From Paenibacillus sp. cl123 (GTDB lineage: Bacteria; Bacillota; Bacilli; Paenibacillales; NBRC-103111): 64,000 bases of DNA. The DNA is taken from the NCBI RefSeq assembly GCF_900101595.1, contig NZ_FMYY01000004.1:186001-250000 (forward strand), in the 5' to 3' direction. The translations under genes were made by a program, and so were the position numbers. Numbering within the stretch: the first letter of the stretch is position 1; each line of letters starts with the position of its first letter. Below the pieces are notes generated by a model, which had not been told where the DNA came from, did not search any database, and saw nothing but the letters and a program-made list of their open reading frames with translations. This document shows positions 17,328 to 25,705 of this stretch, one piece after another.

Positions 17328-17384
17328 GGTACCATTGAAACCCGCCCTAAGCGGATCTTCCGGGTACCGCTTGTTATAGGTACA
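17328..17384. promoter_or_regulatory. candidate MocR operator repeats
   Basis: GGTACC occurs at 17328-17333 and 17363-17368 (35 bp apart), and GGTACA at 17379-17384, between the MocR gene and the EamA gene. Direct repeats about 34 bp apart are the known arrangement for the MocR member GabR. Confidence 0.5.
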
Positions 17385-17422
17385 GTATATAACAAGAACG
17401 GTAGATGAGGGGAGTCGTGTGG

Positions 17423-18346
17423 ATGGAAAAACCGCCGGTGTTTGTGTATATGGAACTTAGCCTGGCTGCGGTGATTGTGGGGAGTTCGGTTGTCGCGGGC
17501 AAATTAATGTCGAGCAGCCTGCCCGTCTTCTTGTCGCAAAGCGCGAGTCTGGCTGTCGCCCTGCTGCTGCTTGTCCCGTTGACGGTGATCCGCCGGAGGC
17601 TGAAGCTTCGGATCAGCAGAAAAGATGTGCTGATTCTGCTGCTGCAAGCCTTTCTCGGCATGTTCCTGTTTCGCGTCTTGATGCTGTACGGCTTGAAGTA
17701 CGCATCTGCGGCCGAGAGCGGTATTATGACCAGCCTGACCCCGGCTGTAGTGGCGCTGCTTTCCTTCATCGTTCTGAAGGAGAGACCAACTCCGCGGCTT
17801 GCCGGCGGGGTCGTTTGCTCGCTGCTGGGACTGCTGGTCCTGCAGCTTCCGAATTTGCTGCGCCAGGGGCCACCCGCCGAGGCCGCCGCCTCCTGGCTCG
17901 GTGCGGCGCTGGTGCTGTCGGCCGTATTCGGAGAGGCGGCGCTGACGGTGCTGCGCAAGCTGCTGTCGGACAACGTCTCCTCCTTGCTCGGAACGATGTA
18001 CGTCACGTTGTTCGCCTTTCTGATGTTTCTGGTCTTCTCTTTCTCCGAAGCTCGCGCCTATGATTTCGCGCAGCTGCGATCCGGGGATATCGGCCTTGTT
18101 GTATATTATGGTGTCTTCGTGACCGCGCTGGCCTACGTGCTGTGGTTCCGCGGCGTCTCCCGCGTGCCGGCCAGCACGGCGGCGGTTTTTACGGCTTGCA
18201 TACCGGTCAGCGCGCTGCTGCTGTCCTACGGCATCCTGCGTGAGCCGTTCTCCTACTACGCGCATATAGGAGGCATAGCCTTGGTGCTTGCCGGGGTGCT
18301 GCTGATCTCGTTCTCCGGCCGGTTGGTTTTGCAGCAGGAGGTATGA
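17423..18346 (+). CDS. EamA/DMT-family exporter
   Basis: A 307-residue membrane protein with ten predicted helices in two EamA repeats; each half carries the family pattern (S-A-A-E-S-G-I-M-T-S-L-T-P-A-V-V-A in the first, V-P-A-S-T-A-A-V-F-T-A-C-I-P-V in the second) followed by a L-x-E-x-x-T/F helix. These transporters export amino acids, metabolites or drugs. ATG 17423 lies 8 bp after GAGGGGAG (17407-17414); six upstream codons are open but less likely. Probably controlled by the divergent MocR regulator. Confidence 0.88.
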   Translation: MEKPPVFVYMELSLAAVIVGSSVVAGKLMSSSLPVFLSQSASLAVALLLLVPLTVIRRRLKLRISRKDVLILLLQAFLGMFLFRVLMLYGLKYASAAESGIMTSLTPAVVALLSFIVLKERPTPRLAGGVVCSLLGLLVLQLPNLLRQGPPAEAAASWLGAALVLSAVFGEAALTVLRKLLSDNVSSLLGTMYVTLFAFLMFLVFSFSEARAYDFAQLRSGDIGLVVYYGVFVTALAYVLWFRGVSRVPASTAAVFTACIPVSALLLSYGILREPFSYYAHIGGIALVLAGVLLISFSGRLVLQQEV

Positions 18347-18400
18347 TACGATAAGATAAATTGTGATTGAATGGAAATTAACGATGAAGGAGCTGGGATC

Positions 18401-18427
18401 ATGGCGCAACCAAGACCTCCCTGCTAA
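18401..18427 (+). CDS. 8-codon micro-ORF upstream of the broken MFS gene
   Basis: ATG to TAA encodes eight residues (M-A-Q-P-R-P-P-C) with AAGGAGC about 7 bp upstream. Leader peptides of this size sometimes control efflux genes by translation attenuation. No other support. Confidence 0.25.
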   Translation: MAQPRPPC

Positions 18428-18511
18428 TCCTTAGCCGCGTGTCGTTCACGTGCGCCCCCTTCCCGATTGGCTTTGAGCTTCAGACCAATCAGCGAAAAGG
18501 GGATAGCGGCT

Positions 18512-19693
18512 GTGAGCTATGTGCCAAATATATGGAAACTTGCCGTAATACGCTTCTTTTATCATTTGATCCCGGCGTATGTCATTGAGCGACTATTTTG
18601 GGAAAGCCGGGGGATGACTATCCAGACGGTCGTCTACGCGGAGATCATCTTCGCGCTGACCATCGTCGCAGCCGAGGTGCCTACAGGCATTGCAGCGGAT
18701 AAATGGGGCCGCAAGGCAATGATCGTCGCAGCCTCCTTCTTGGGCTGCTGCGAATTTCTAATTTTGCTGTACGCTGCGGAATTCTGGCATTTCGCTTTAG
18801 TCGTGTTTTTGGCGGCTATCGGCAGCTCGGCCAGCAGCGGAGCGGAGGAAGCTCTGCTCTACGATTCTTTGCTGGCGGAGGGGCGGGAGAGCGAGTTTGA
18901 GAATGGACGGGACGCCTGCGAGCCCTAGACATCGTCTCGATTATGATTGCCGCATTATGCGGCAGCTTTCTCGCGGGCCGCTTCGGCTTGGAGCTGAATT
19001 ACTGGATCTCCCTGGTGGCGATGATTGTGTCGCTGGCCGCCACCTTTCTATTGCGCGAGCCGGCGGTTGCCGGGCGGAGCGGGAGGGAGGAGGCTATCCC
19101 GCTGAAGGTGTATGTGACGGTATCCTTCCGTTTTTTTCGCCGCCGTCCGGATGTTTGCCTCGTCTTGTTAACCGGGATGGTTACCGGTGCGGCGATTACC
19201 TTCATCGAAGAATTTTGGCAAATTTATCTCGAGCGGCTGGACATTCCGGTTTACTATTTCGGCCTGTTCTCGGCGGGGCTGTTCCTCCTGGAGCTGCCCG
19301 GAAGCATGCTGGCCTATCTGCTCAAGGAGCGCTTCAGCAGCCGAGTTGTGCTGTCGGCGGCGCTTGCGGTGTTTACGGCCGGATTTGCCGTTCTGGCGCT
19401 GTTTCCCGGCTTCCCGGGTCTGCTGGGCCATGGGGGCGGTCGGTTTGTTTGCGGGGATCATCCCGCCGCTGACGTCCGGCTATCTGCATCACCGGATCGA
19501 TTCCGCTCAGCGGGCTACGCTCGGATCGTTCGAATCGCTTGGCGAAAATGCCGTGCTGGTGCTCGCCGGACTCGGCTTCGGATATGCCTCCTCCCGCCTG
19601 GATTTGTTTGGCGGGTACGGATTCATCGCAGTGCTGTGTGGGGTCGGCTTGGTTTATTTCTGGCTGGCGTCCAAGCGAGTTATTGTCGAATAG
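18512..19693 (+). pseudogene. MFS transporter with two frameshifts
   Basis: Translation reads as one major-facilitator transporter of about 390 residues if the frame is changed twice. Frame A runs from GTG 18512 (AAAGGGGA upstream) through the A-D-K-W-G-R-K signature of the loop 2-3 to about 18905. Frame B covers about 18908-19425, including D-I-V-S-I-M-I-A-A-L-C-G-S-F-L-A-G. Frame A resumes near 19430 (M-G-A-V-G-L-F-A-G-I-I-P-P-L-T-S-G-Y) and ends at 19693. The gene is either recently inactivated or affected by sequence errors at the two points. Intact, it would be a 12-helix exporter of drugs or metabolites. Confidence 0.8.
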
Positions 19694-19704
19694 TCCTAAT
19701 AAGC

Positions 19705-19740
19705 AGGGCGTCACCCGCTAGTAAAGACGGGTAACGCCCT
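19705..19740. terminator. hairpin between the MFS pseudogene and darcynin gene
   Basis: AGGGCGT-C-ACCCG (19705-19717) pairs with CGGGT-A-ACGCCCT (19728-19740), one mismatch. The two genes converge here. Confidence 0.7.
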
Positions 19741-19758
19741 CTTGGTCATGGGCTGTTG

Positions 19759-20103
19759 TCAAGGCATATTCAGCACTTCGGACTCATACGCCTGGTAGCC
19801 GTTGCGGATACCCGTGATCACATCCTTGATCCTCATATAGCCCCCCGCGTATACCGGAGAATCCCGAATTTCTTCCCACATGTAGTGATAATGCTTCAAG
19901 TCGGCGGTTCGGCAGACCACATAATCGGAGCAGGAGCCGTGGAAGGCGTCCGCGTCATAATACTCAACATGCACTTGACCGGCATATTTGCCGATGATGG
20001 CGTACAGGCCGCCGGCAAGCTCTCTGCGATTTTCTCGAGAGAGCGACAGCCAGGAAGGGGAGAATTCCAGCAGAACGATAACTCCGTATTGAAGAGATGA
20101 CAT
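19759..20103 (-). CDS. Darcynin-family protein
   Basis: A 114-residue protein with the recalled darcynin pattern: W-L-S-L-S-R-E-N-R-R near the N-terminus, then Y-Y-D-A-D-A-F-H-G-S-C-S-D, Y-H-Y-M-W-E-E-I-R-D-S-P-V-Y and Y-M-R-I-K-D-V-I-T-G-I-R-N-G-Y-Q-A-Y-E. The family is small, of unknown function and better known from Proteobacteria. ATG 20103 follows AAAGGAAG; a longer frame lacks a ribosome site. The gene starts 48 bp after the SDR gene on the same strand and is probably co-transcribed with it. Confidence 0.78.
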   Translation of the reverse strand: MSSLQYGVIVLLEFSPSWLSLSRENRRELAGGLYAIIGKYAGQVHVEYYDADAFHGSCSDYVVCRTADLKHYHYMWEEIRDSPVYAGGYMRIKDVITGIRNGYQAYESEVLNMP

Positions 20104-20150
20104 AGTGATTTCTTCCTTTCGATTTGGAAAATATATGGTTAAGGGTTGGA

Positions 20151-20894
20151 TCAGCTGTTTTTCAAAATGCGTTCGGCAAAGAAGGGCAGCCATCGGTTAA
20201 GCGCCGTGAGCAGCTTGACCTTGCCGATCGGCATCTCATACCGGTCGCGCTCCAGATAGGCCATAAACTCCGTGGCGACCTGCTCCGGCGATATTTTGCC
20301 GCTGCCTCGCCCGCGGGTCATGTCCGTATCGACGACGGGAGGAATGAGCTCATACACCTTGATAGACGTATGCTCGAGCTGATAGCGGAGCGCCTTGGTG
20401 AACAGATGCAGGCCGGCTTTGGTTGCGCAGTAGACAGGCGCGGATTGCTTGGGGACGAGCCCGAGTCCCGAGGTCACATTGACGATAGCGGCCTGCTTCT
20501 GGCTTCTCAGCAGCGGCAGCAGGCTGGAGATGAGGACAATGGGAGAGGTGAGGTTTATGGCAATCTCCTGTTCGATCTCCCGATGAACCGCATCCGAAGG
20601 AGCGGTATCTATAAACGAATGCAGCTGCTGAGTGCCCGCATTATTAATTAACAGATTGAGACCGGGATGATGGGAGCTGATTTCCCGAACCAGCTTGTTC
20701 AACTGTTCGGGTTCCCCGATGTCGCAGGCATAAGTCGTGATACCGGGGTGCAGCGCCTTCGCCCGAGCTAATTTCTGTTCGTTTCGTCCGACGATAATGA
20801 CTTGATTTTTGCGGTCCAAGAAGGCTTTGACCAGCGCCAGTCCGATACCGGAGGAACCGCCTGTGATGAGAACTGTGTGATCTGTGAGCTTCAA
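20151..20894 (-). CDS. SDR-family oxidoreductase, DltE-like
   Basis: A 247-residue short-chain dehydrogenase/reductase. The cofactor motif T-G-G-S-S-G-I-G is at residues 11-18, N-N-A-G near residue 86 and the catalytic Y-x-x-x-K in Y-C-A-T-K near 155, with a Ser about 13 residues before. Resemblance to DltE (a protein near dlt operons) is by overall pattern only. The start is TTG at 20894, with AAAGGGGAGA upstream. It heads an operon with the darcynin gene and lies under the palindrome at 20950-20965. Confidence 0.9.
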   Translation of the reverse strand: MKLTDHTVLITGGSSGIGLALVKAFLDRKNQVIIVGRNEQKLARAKALHPGITTYACDIGEPEQLNKLVREISSHHPGLNLLINNAGTQQLHSFIDTAPSDAVHREIEQEIAINLTSPIVLISSLLPLLRSQKQAAIVNVTSGLGLVPKQSAPVYCATKAGLHLFTKALRYQLEHTSIKVYELIPPVVDTDMTRGRGSGKISPEQVATEFMAYLERDRYEMPIGKVKLLTALNRWLPFFAERILKNS

Positions 20895-20949
20895 CGCAAT
20901 CTCCCCTTTCTTCTTAGGTTCATGATAGAACGGGAAAGGGGATCGGCGC

Positions 20950-20965
20950 CTTAACCTAGGTTAAG
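20950..20965. promoter_or_regulatory. perfect 16-bp palindrome, candidate operator
   Basis: CTTAACCTAGGTTAAG lies 56-71 bp upstream of the SDR start and just after the Crp-type regulator gene. A TATCAT that could be the SDR -10 box is about 25-30 bp downstream, so the site is near the -35 region. The adjacent regulator is the first candidate to bind it. Confidence 0.55.
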
Positions 20966-20980
20966 AAAGCGGGGAAATTT

Positions 20981-21583
20981 TTACGATGCGGGACTGCCCT
21001 TGCGGGTTATTTTTCTGCGAATGCGGCTTAAAGCGACCGGGGTAATGCCCAGGTAGGAGGCGACATGGTACAGAGGAATGTGAGCGGCAAGCCGGCCGTA
21101 CCGCTCGAGAAAAAGCAGGTATCTGGCTTCAGCCGGCAGCAGCAGCAGCTCGCGCTCACGGATTTCTTTTTTGACAAACAGCTGCTCGGCGACTAGCCGG
21201 CCCAGCCTTTCCCAGCATGTATGCCGGTCATACAGCGCCCGAAAATCCCGGAAGCGGATCAGGAGCAGCTCGCTATCCGTCAGCGCTTGGATGGAGAAGA
21301 AGGACGGAGCGTCCGTAAGCAGGGAACTGTAGGACGCGATAAATTCATGCCGGACACAGAAGCTTTTGTTAAACTCATCCCCGTCGGGCGTTGTGTAATA
21401 AAGCCGCAAAAGCCCGCTCAGGCATAAGGCGATATGCTGTCCGGTTTCTCCCGCGCGGATAAAATGCTCGTGCCTCGCCAAATTTAGGGGAGCGGCAAGC
21501 TGCTTGAAGGCTTCCCACTCCGTATCCGGTATGGGCGTTAAGGCGTTAATTGCTGCGTGCAGCGCGTTCCAGTCCGGCGTCAT
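20981..21583 (-). CDS. Crp/Fnr-family transcription regulator
   Basis: A 200-residue regulator. The N-terminal half is a cyclic-nucleotide-binding-type beta roll (H-E-H-F-I-R-A-G-E-T-G-Q-H-I-A-L-C-L-S-G-L-L-R-L). The C-terminal helix-turn-helix reads V-A-S-Y-L-G-I-T-P-V-A-L-S-R-I-R-R-K-I. There is no Fnr-type Cys cluster, and the cNMP-contacting Arg/Ser set of CRP is not conserved, so the ligand is unknown. The start at 21583 follows GGAGG with 7-bp spacing. It lies directly upstream of the SDR-darcynin operon on the same strand. Confidence 0.9.
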   Translation of the reverse strand: MTPDWNALHAAINALTPIPDTEWEAFKQLAAPLNLARHEHFIRAGETGQHIALCLSGLLRLYYTTPDGDEFNKSFCVRHEFIASYSSLLTDAPSFFSIQALTDSELLLIRFRDFRALYDRHTCWERLGRLVAEQLFVKKEIRERELLLLPAEARYLLFLERYGRLAAHIPLYHVASYLGITPVALSRIRRKITRKGSPAS

Positions 21584-21795
21584 TCCATTGCCTCCTTATA
21601 TTTAAGATTGCCTATTCCGGCTCTTTAAGCTTGCGGTTCGTGCTTCGTCATCGTGTACATCCGAATTCACCTCAGGTTTCTGCAGATGCAGTTGGGATTG
21701 GTCGTTTTTTTCGGCCACGTCAGAGGAAGCTGTTAGATTTATAGATTTCAGTTATGGTAAGATAGGATGGACTTCAAGAGAGGATGGTAGGTTGT

Positions 21796-22092
21796 ATGTT
21801 TACCGTGTCGGAATACACAGTGGAATTTGTGAAAGACCCTTTCCAGATATTGGAAGGAAAAAGGTATGAATTTATTATCGATATCGCGGTGCCGGAGGAT
21901 GATGAGCTTTATTCCGAGCACGGGCTGTACATCCGGGTGATCTACCGGGTGGCAGACGACCAGGGCGCTATTGTGAAATACGATATCTATGAACGGACGA
22001 CGGACACCTACCAGGATTTCGACCTGGAGGATGACGAGCTGGCCGTTCTGCAAGCCTTCTGCAGCGAGCATTGGAAGGAAGGCGAGGAATAG
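21796..22092 (+). CDS. DUF6509-like small protein
   Basis: A 98-residue acidic cytoplasmic protein: T-V-E-x-x-K-D-P-F-x-I-L-E-G-x-R-Y-E-F near the start, then E-D-D-E-L-Y-S-E-H-G-L-Y-I-R-V-I-Y and a D-F-D-L-E-D-D-E-L end. This resembles, from memory, the uncharacterised DUF6509 family of Bacillales. ATG 21796 is preferred on similarity; an ATG at 21784 in the same frame is possible. Function unknown. Confidence 0.78.
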   Translation: MFTVSEYTVEFVKDPFQILEGKRYEFIIDIAVPEDDELYSEHGLYIRVIYRVADDQGAIVKYDIYERTTDTYQDFDLEDDELAVLQAFCSEHWKEGEE

Positions 22093-22253
22093 CCCGCAAG
22101 CTGTCCGGCGATGCAATACCGGCAACGGCGTGAAGATGTGCCCGGGAGCCGGACTTCCGGCCAGCGGCGGGGGAGTGAGCTGCGATTGCCGACTAACCCG
22201 CTGTCAGCGCGGAGCGACCCTCTTCCGCCCCGCTGCGAGACTGTCCGTTAAAA

Positions 22254-22345
22254 GTCCGGTGACCAACGCGCGGCCTGCGGCGATTCGGCGTTTGCGTTCG
22301 TTGCTTCAACTCCCGGCCGCCTTTCCGGCCTTTTGTTCACCGGAC
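22254..22345. other. structured gap with long-range inverted repeat
   Basis: Between the DUF6509-like gene and the ArsR-type gene (270 bp), GTCCGGTGA (22254-22262) pairs with TCACCGGAC (22337-22345). Inside, GGCCG (22315-22319) and CGGCC (22326-22330) followed by TTTT form a small terminator-like hairpin. No gene is supported. Confidence 0.5.
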
Positions 22346-22361
22346 CTCCAAACACGCCCCT

Positions 22362-23282
22362 TTACGGGGAATCATGGTCCGCATACAGGACGCGGGCCAA
22401 AATATCCTGGCTGTAGTTGCCGAAGCTTCTGCCGTACAGCGTAAAGCCGCGCTTGTTCCTCGATCGTTCCCCCACCTCGATACGCAGCGTAATATCGCTC
22501 CTGTGATCCAGATTCAGGTCCTTCAGGGAGACGTCGGATATCCGGCTGCCGTCGATGTAGCTGCCGTCGCGGTTGATGCGGATCAGCTTGAGCAAGCCGT
22601 ATTGGTTCAAGTTCGGCGGCCACCATTCCGGGTTGAAAGTGCCGCGGATATCTCCGAAGTCGCCGGGGCTGGTCCAGTAGCCCAGCTCGATGCCGTTGAC
22701 CAAAAAGTAGATGTCCGAAGGATAGTTGTCGCAGAACCCCGGAGCTTCGGAGCCGAGCTCCATGGAGAATTGAAGCTCCTGGAACGATTGGTTGGGCTTG
22801 ATATAATTCGGAATCCGATATTCCAGAAACCCTTCGGTCAGCCACAGGATCTGGGCGTCGATCCGCTGCGGATCGGCGAAGTAGCGAGGGTCGTCAAACT
22901 CGCCGATGATGCGATCCTTCGTAGCAAGGCCGCAGGTGGGAGCCGCTTGATAGTGGCTGTAGTGTCCGACCTTGAGCTCGACCTCGTACAGCTTGCCGGC
23001 TTCCCGGCTGCGCAGGTCGACGATCAGCTTGTCCTCGTTCAGGCAGCAGATTTTCTGAACGCCGTGCTTGCCGACTGCCGTGGCGATCCGGATGAGGCCG
23101 CTGTCTTCCAGTTTCTTGATATGCATCGTGACCGCTCCGTTGGTCAGCTTGAGCAGGGCAGCAAGATCGTTGAGGTTCAGGCTCTGATGCTTGGCCAGCA
23201 GCTCCACAATTTCGATACGGATGTCCGAGCCCAGCGCCTTGAATACGGACAGGCCGGAGCGAAGGTCTTTGATATGCAGCAT
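22362..23282 (-). CDS. ArsR-type winged-helix regulator with C-terminal domain
   Basis: A 306-residue protein. Residues 10-80 form a winged helix (L-G-S-D-I-R-I-E-I-V-E-L-L, then L-A-A-L-L-K-L-T-N-G-A-V-T-M-H-I-K-K-L-E-D-S-G-L-I). A 210-residue C-terminal domain with many Trp/Tyr and W-W-P-P-N-L-N-Q-Y resembles beta-sandwich domains of regulators found near carbohydrate genes in Paenibacillus. The start follows AAGGAGG with 9-bp spacing. It is divergent from the thrS leader; a regulatory link is not implied. Confidence 0.85.
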   Translation of the reverse strand: MLHIKDLRSGLSVFKALGSDIRIEIVELLAKHQSLNLNDLAALLKLTNGAVTMHIKKLEDSGLIRIATAVGKHGVQKICCLNEDKLIVDLRSREAGKLYEVELKVGHYSHYQAAPTCGLATKDRIIGEFDDPRYFADPQRIDAQILWLTEGFLEYRIPNYIKPNQSFQELQFSMELGSEAPGFCDNYPSDIYFLVNGIELGYWTSPGDFGDIRGTFNPEWWPPNLNQYGLLKLIRINRDGSYIDGSRISDVSLKDLNLDHRSDITLRIEVGERSRNKRGFTLYGRSFGNYSQDILARVLYADHDSP

Positions 23283-23379
23283 AAGGGCCGGGCCTCCTTC
23301 ATGTTCTGGTGACGAATTTTATTATAAAGGATTCCTGTCTTCTAGCATAGGATGTCTGAACGAAGGGCCAAAAGGCGGC

Positions 23380-23408
23380 TTGACATTTCCGCCGGGCATG
23401 CTTATGAT
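23380..23408 (+). promoter_or_regulatory. sigma-A promoter of thrS
   Basis: TTGACA (23380-23385), 17-bp spacer, TATGAT (23403-23408). Transcription should begin near 23415, giving a leader of about 370 nt. Confidence 0.85.
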
Positions 23409-23414
23409 GATATC

Positions 23415-23735
23415 CAACACGAACATTCAGGCTATGACCAAAGACAAGATCCTTATCGCGGACTGCCCAGAGAGAGAAGCGAAAGCTGCGAGCTTCTTCA
23501 GCACCGGATACCGGATTACCCCTTTGCAGCCGCGCCGTTGAACCCGGAATCGGTTAACAAGCCGATTGCGCAAGTAAGCGTCGCCGGATTATCCCCGATA
23601 CCGGATACCGAATAAGGACCTTGCACCAGAAGGAAGCCCGCTATAGGCCGGACTTTCGGATGCTGCAGGTCGAATGAGGGTGGAACCACGAGCTGAACGC
23701 ACTCGTCCCTTGGCGGGATAGAGGCGTTTTTTTGC
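23415..23735 (+). ncRNA. T-box leader of thrS
   Basis: The leader ends with the T-box sequence GGGTGGAACCACG (23678-23690), which pairs with the acceptor end of uncharged tRNA, followed by an intrinsic terminator whose arms start AACGC (23696) and end GCGTT before a run of seven T (to 23733). A GAGAGAGAAG purine motif near 23470 fits the 5' side of stem I. Several ACC triplets, for example 23503-23505 and 23518-23520, could be the threonine specifier; the exact one was not folded. Low charged tRNA-Thr would favour the antiterminator and raise thrS expression. Confidence 0.9.
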
Positions 23736-23782
23736 GTTCGATTTTACACTCAGAATCATTCGGAAATGGAGGAAGTAACGAC

Positions 23783-25705
23783 ATGAGCATTCAGAACATT
23801 CAAGTCAAGCTGCCTGATGGCGCTAGCAAGGGGTACCCCCGCGGAACAACGGCCGGACAGATCGCCGCCTCGCTCGGAGCAAGTCTGGGCAAGCAGGCTG
23901 TCGCCGCTCTGGTGGACGGCAAGCCGACCGACCTGAATCTTCCGCTGACGGCGGATAGCCGGCTGGAGATTGTGACGCTGGAGAGCAAGGAAGGGCTGGA
24001 GGTTTACCGGCACAGCACGGCTCATCTGATGGCTCAGGCTATTCGGCGTCTGTACGGCGACGGGGCTGTAAAGCTGGGGATCGGACCTGTCATCCAGGAC
24101 GGCTTTTATTATGACATTGATATTGCGGAGCCCTTGTCCACGGATGATCTGGACGCTATCGAACGGGAGATGGCGAAGATTGCCGTGGAAAATCTGCCGA
24201 TCGTTCGCCGGGTCGTCAGCCGCGCCGAAGCGCAAGAGCTGTTCGCACGGCTGGAGGAGCCGCTGAAGCTGGAGCTGATCCGGGATTTGCCCGAGGATGC
24301 AGTCCTCACGGTATACGAGCAAGGCGAGTTTACCGATCTGTGCCGCGGGCCTCATCTGCCGTCGACGGGCTGGATCAAGGCGTTCAAGCTGACAGGCGTT
24401 GCCGGCGCGTACTGGCGCGGAGATTCCCGCAACAAGATGCTGCAGCGCATATACGGAACATCGTTTCCCAAGAAGGCGCAGCTTGACGAGCATCTGCTGA
24501 TGCTGGAGGAGGCGCGCAGGCGCGACCACCGCAAGCTGGGCAAGGAGCTCGGGCTGTTTATGTTCTCGGAGGAGGCGCCGGGCATGCCGTTTTATTTGCC
24601 GAAGGGCATGACGATCCGCAACGAGCTGGAGAGCTTCGCACGCGAGCTGCAGCGCCAGAGCGATTATGACGAAGTGCGCACGCCGCTGATGATGAACAAC
24701 AGGCTGTGGGAGCAGTCCGGCCACTGGGATCATTACAAGGACAATATGTACTTCACGGATGTGGATGAGACCAAGTTTGCGCTTAAGCCGATGAACTGCC
24801 CGGGACATATGCTGATTTTCAAAAACAATCTGCACTCCTACCGGGAGCTGCCGATCCGGCTTGCCGAGTTCGGGCAGGTACACCGTCATGAGCTGTCCGG
24901 GGCGCTCAACGGGATGATGCGTGTGCGCACCTTTTGCCAGGATGACGCCCATCTGTTTGTCAGGCCCGATCAGATCGGCGCGGAAATCGAGCGTGTGCTG
25001 GAGCTGATCGACCGCATCTATCGCGTGTTCGGCTTTGCCTACAGAGTCGAGCTGTCTACGCGCCCCGAGGACTCTATGGGGTCGGAGGAGATGTGGGAGC
25101 AGGCGGAAGCGTCCCTGCGCAGCGTACTGGAGCGCCTCGGTATCGCATACAGTCTTAATGAAGGAGACGGCGCCTTCTACGGTCCGAAGATCGACTTCCA
25201 TATTCTTGACGCACTCAAGAGAAGCTGGCAGTGCGGTACGATCCAATTGGATGCCCAGATGCCGGAGAAATTCGACTTGACCTATGTCGGAGAAAATGGC
25301 CAGAAGCAGCGGCCGGTTGTGATTCACCGTGCTGTCTATGGCTCTATCGACCGGTTTATCGGCATTCTAACCGAGCATTACGGCGGGGCGTTCCCGGTAT
25401 GGCTCGCCCCGGTTCAAGCGAAGCTGCTGCCTGTATCCGATCAGTACGTGGATCATGCGCTGTCCGTCAAGCGTGCGCTTGAGGAAGCGGGAATCCGGGT
25501 CGAGGTGGATGGGCGCAATGAGAAGCTCGGCTACAAAATCCGTGAAGCTCAGCTGGAGAAAGTCCCTTATGTGCTTGTCGTGGGCGAGAAGGAGAAGCAG
25601 TCGGATTCGGTAGCGGTTCGCAAGCGCGGAGAAGGCGATATCGGCTCCTTTGCGGTGAAGGAGCTTGCTGAACGGATCGCGGAGGACATTCGTCTGAAAA
25701 GCTGA
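23783..25705 (+). CDS. thrS: Threonyl-tRNA synthetase
   Basis: A 640-residue class II synthetase that charges tRNA-Thr. Domains in order: TGS (about 1-62), the editing domain beginning H-S-T-A-H-L-M-A-Q-A-I with a downstream D-L-C-R-G-P-H motif, the catalytic core (P-x-L-P-K-G-M, then M-N-C-P-G-H and R-x-F-C-Q-D-D-A-H), and the C-terminal anticodon-binding domain (V-D-G-R-N-E-K-L-G-Y-K-I-R). Length is normal. The start at 23783 follows GGAGG with 10-bp spacing; 17 upstream codons are open but lie in the leader. Controlled by the T-box. Whether the genome has a second synthetase (thrZ) is unknown. Confidence 0.97.
   Translation: MSIQNIQVKLPDGASKGYPRGTTAGQIAASLGASLGKQAVAALVDGKPTDLNLPLTADSRLEIVTLESKEGLEVYRHSTAHLMAQAIRRLYGDGAVKLGIGPVIQDGFYYDIDIAEPLSTDDLDAIEREMAKIAVENLPIVRRVVSRAEAQELFARLEEPLKLELIRDLPEDAVLTVYEQGEFTDLCRGPHLPSTGWIKAFKLTGVAGAYWRGDSRNKMLQRIYGTSFPKKAQLDEHLLMLEEARRRDHRKLGKELGLFMFSEEAPGMPFYLPKGMTIRNELESFARELQRQSDYDEVRTPLMMNNRLWEQSGHWDHYKDNMYFTDVDETKFALKPMNCPGHMLIFKNNLHSYRELPIRLAEFGQVHRHELSGALNGMMRVRTFCQDDAHLFVRPDQIGAEIERVLELIDRIYRVFGFAYRVELSTRPEDSMGSEEMWEQAEASLRSVLERLGIAYSLNEGDGAFYGPKIDFHILDALKRSWQCGTIQLDAQMPEKFDLTYVGENGQKQRPVVIHRAVYGSIDRFIGILTEHYGGAFPVWLAPVQAKLLPVSDQYVDHALSVKRALEEAGIRVEVDGRNEKLGYKIREAQLEKVPYVLVVGEKEKQSDSVAVRKRGEGDIGSFAVKELAERIAEDIRLKS

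Noticed and set aside
20950..20965. Fnr box
   Set aside because: The palindrome lacks TTGAT-N4-ATCAA spacing, so an Fnr-type call was not made.
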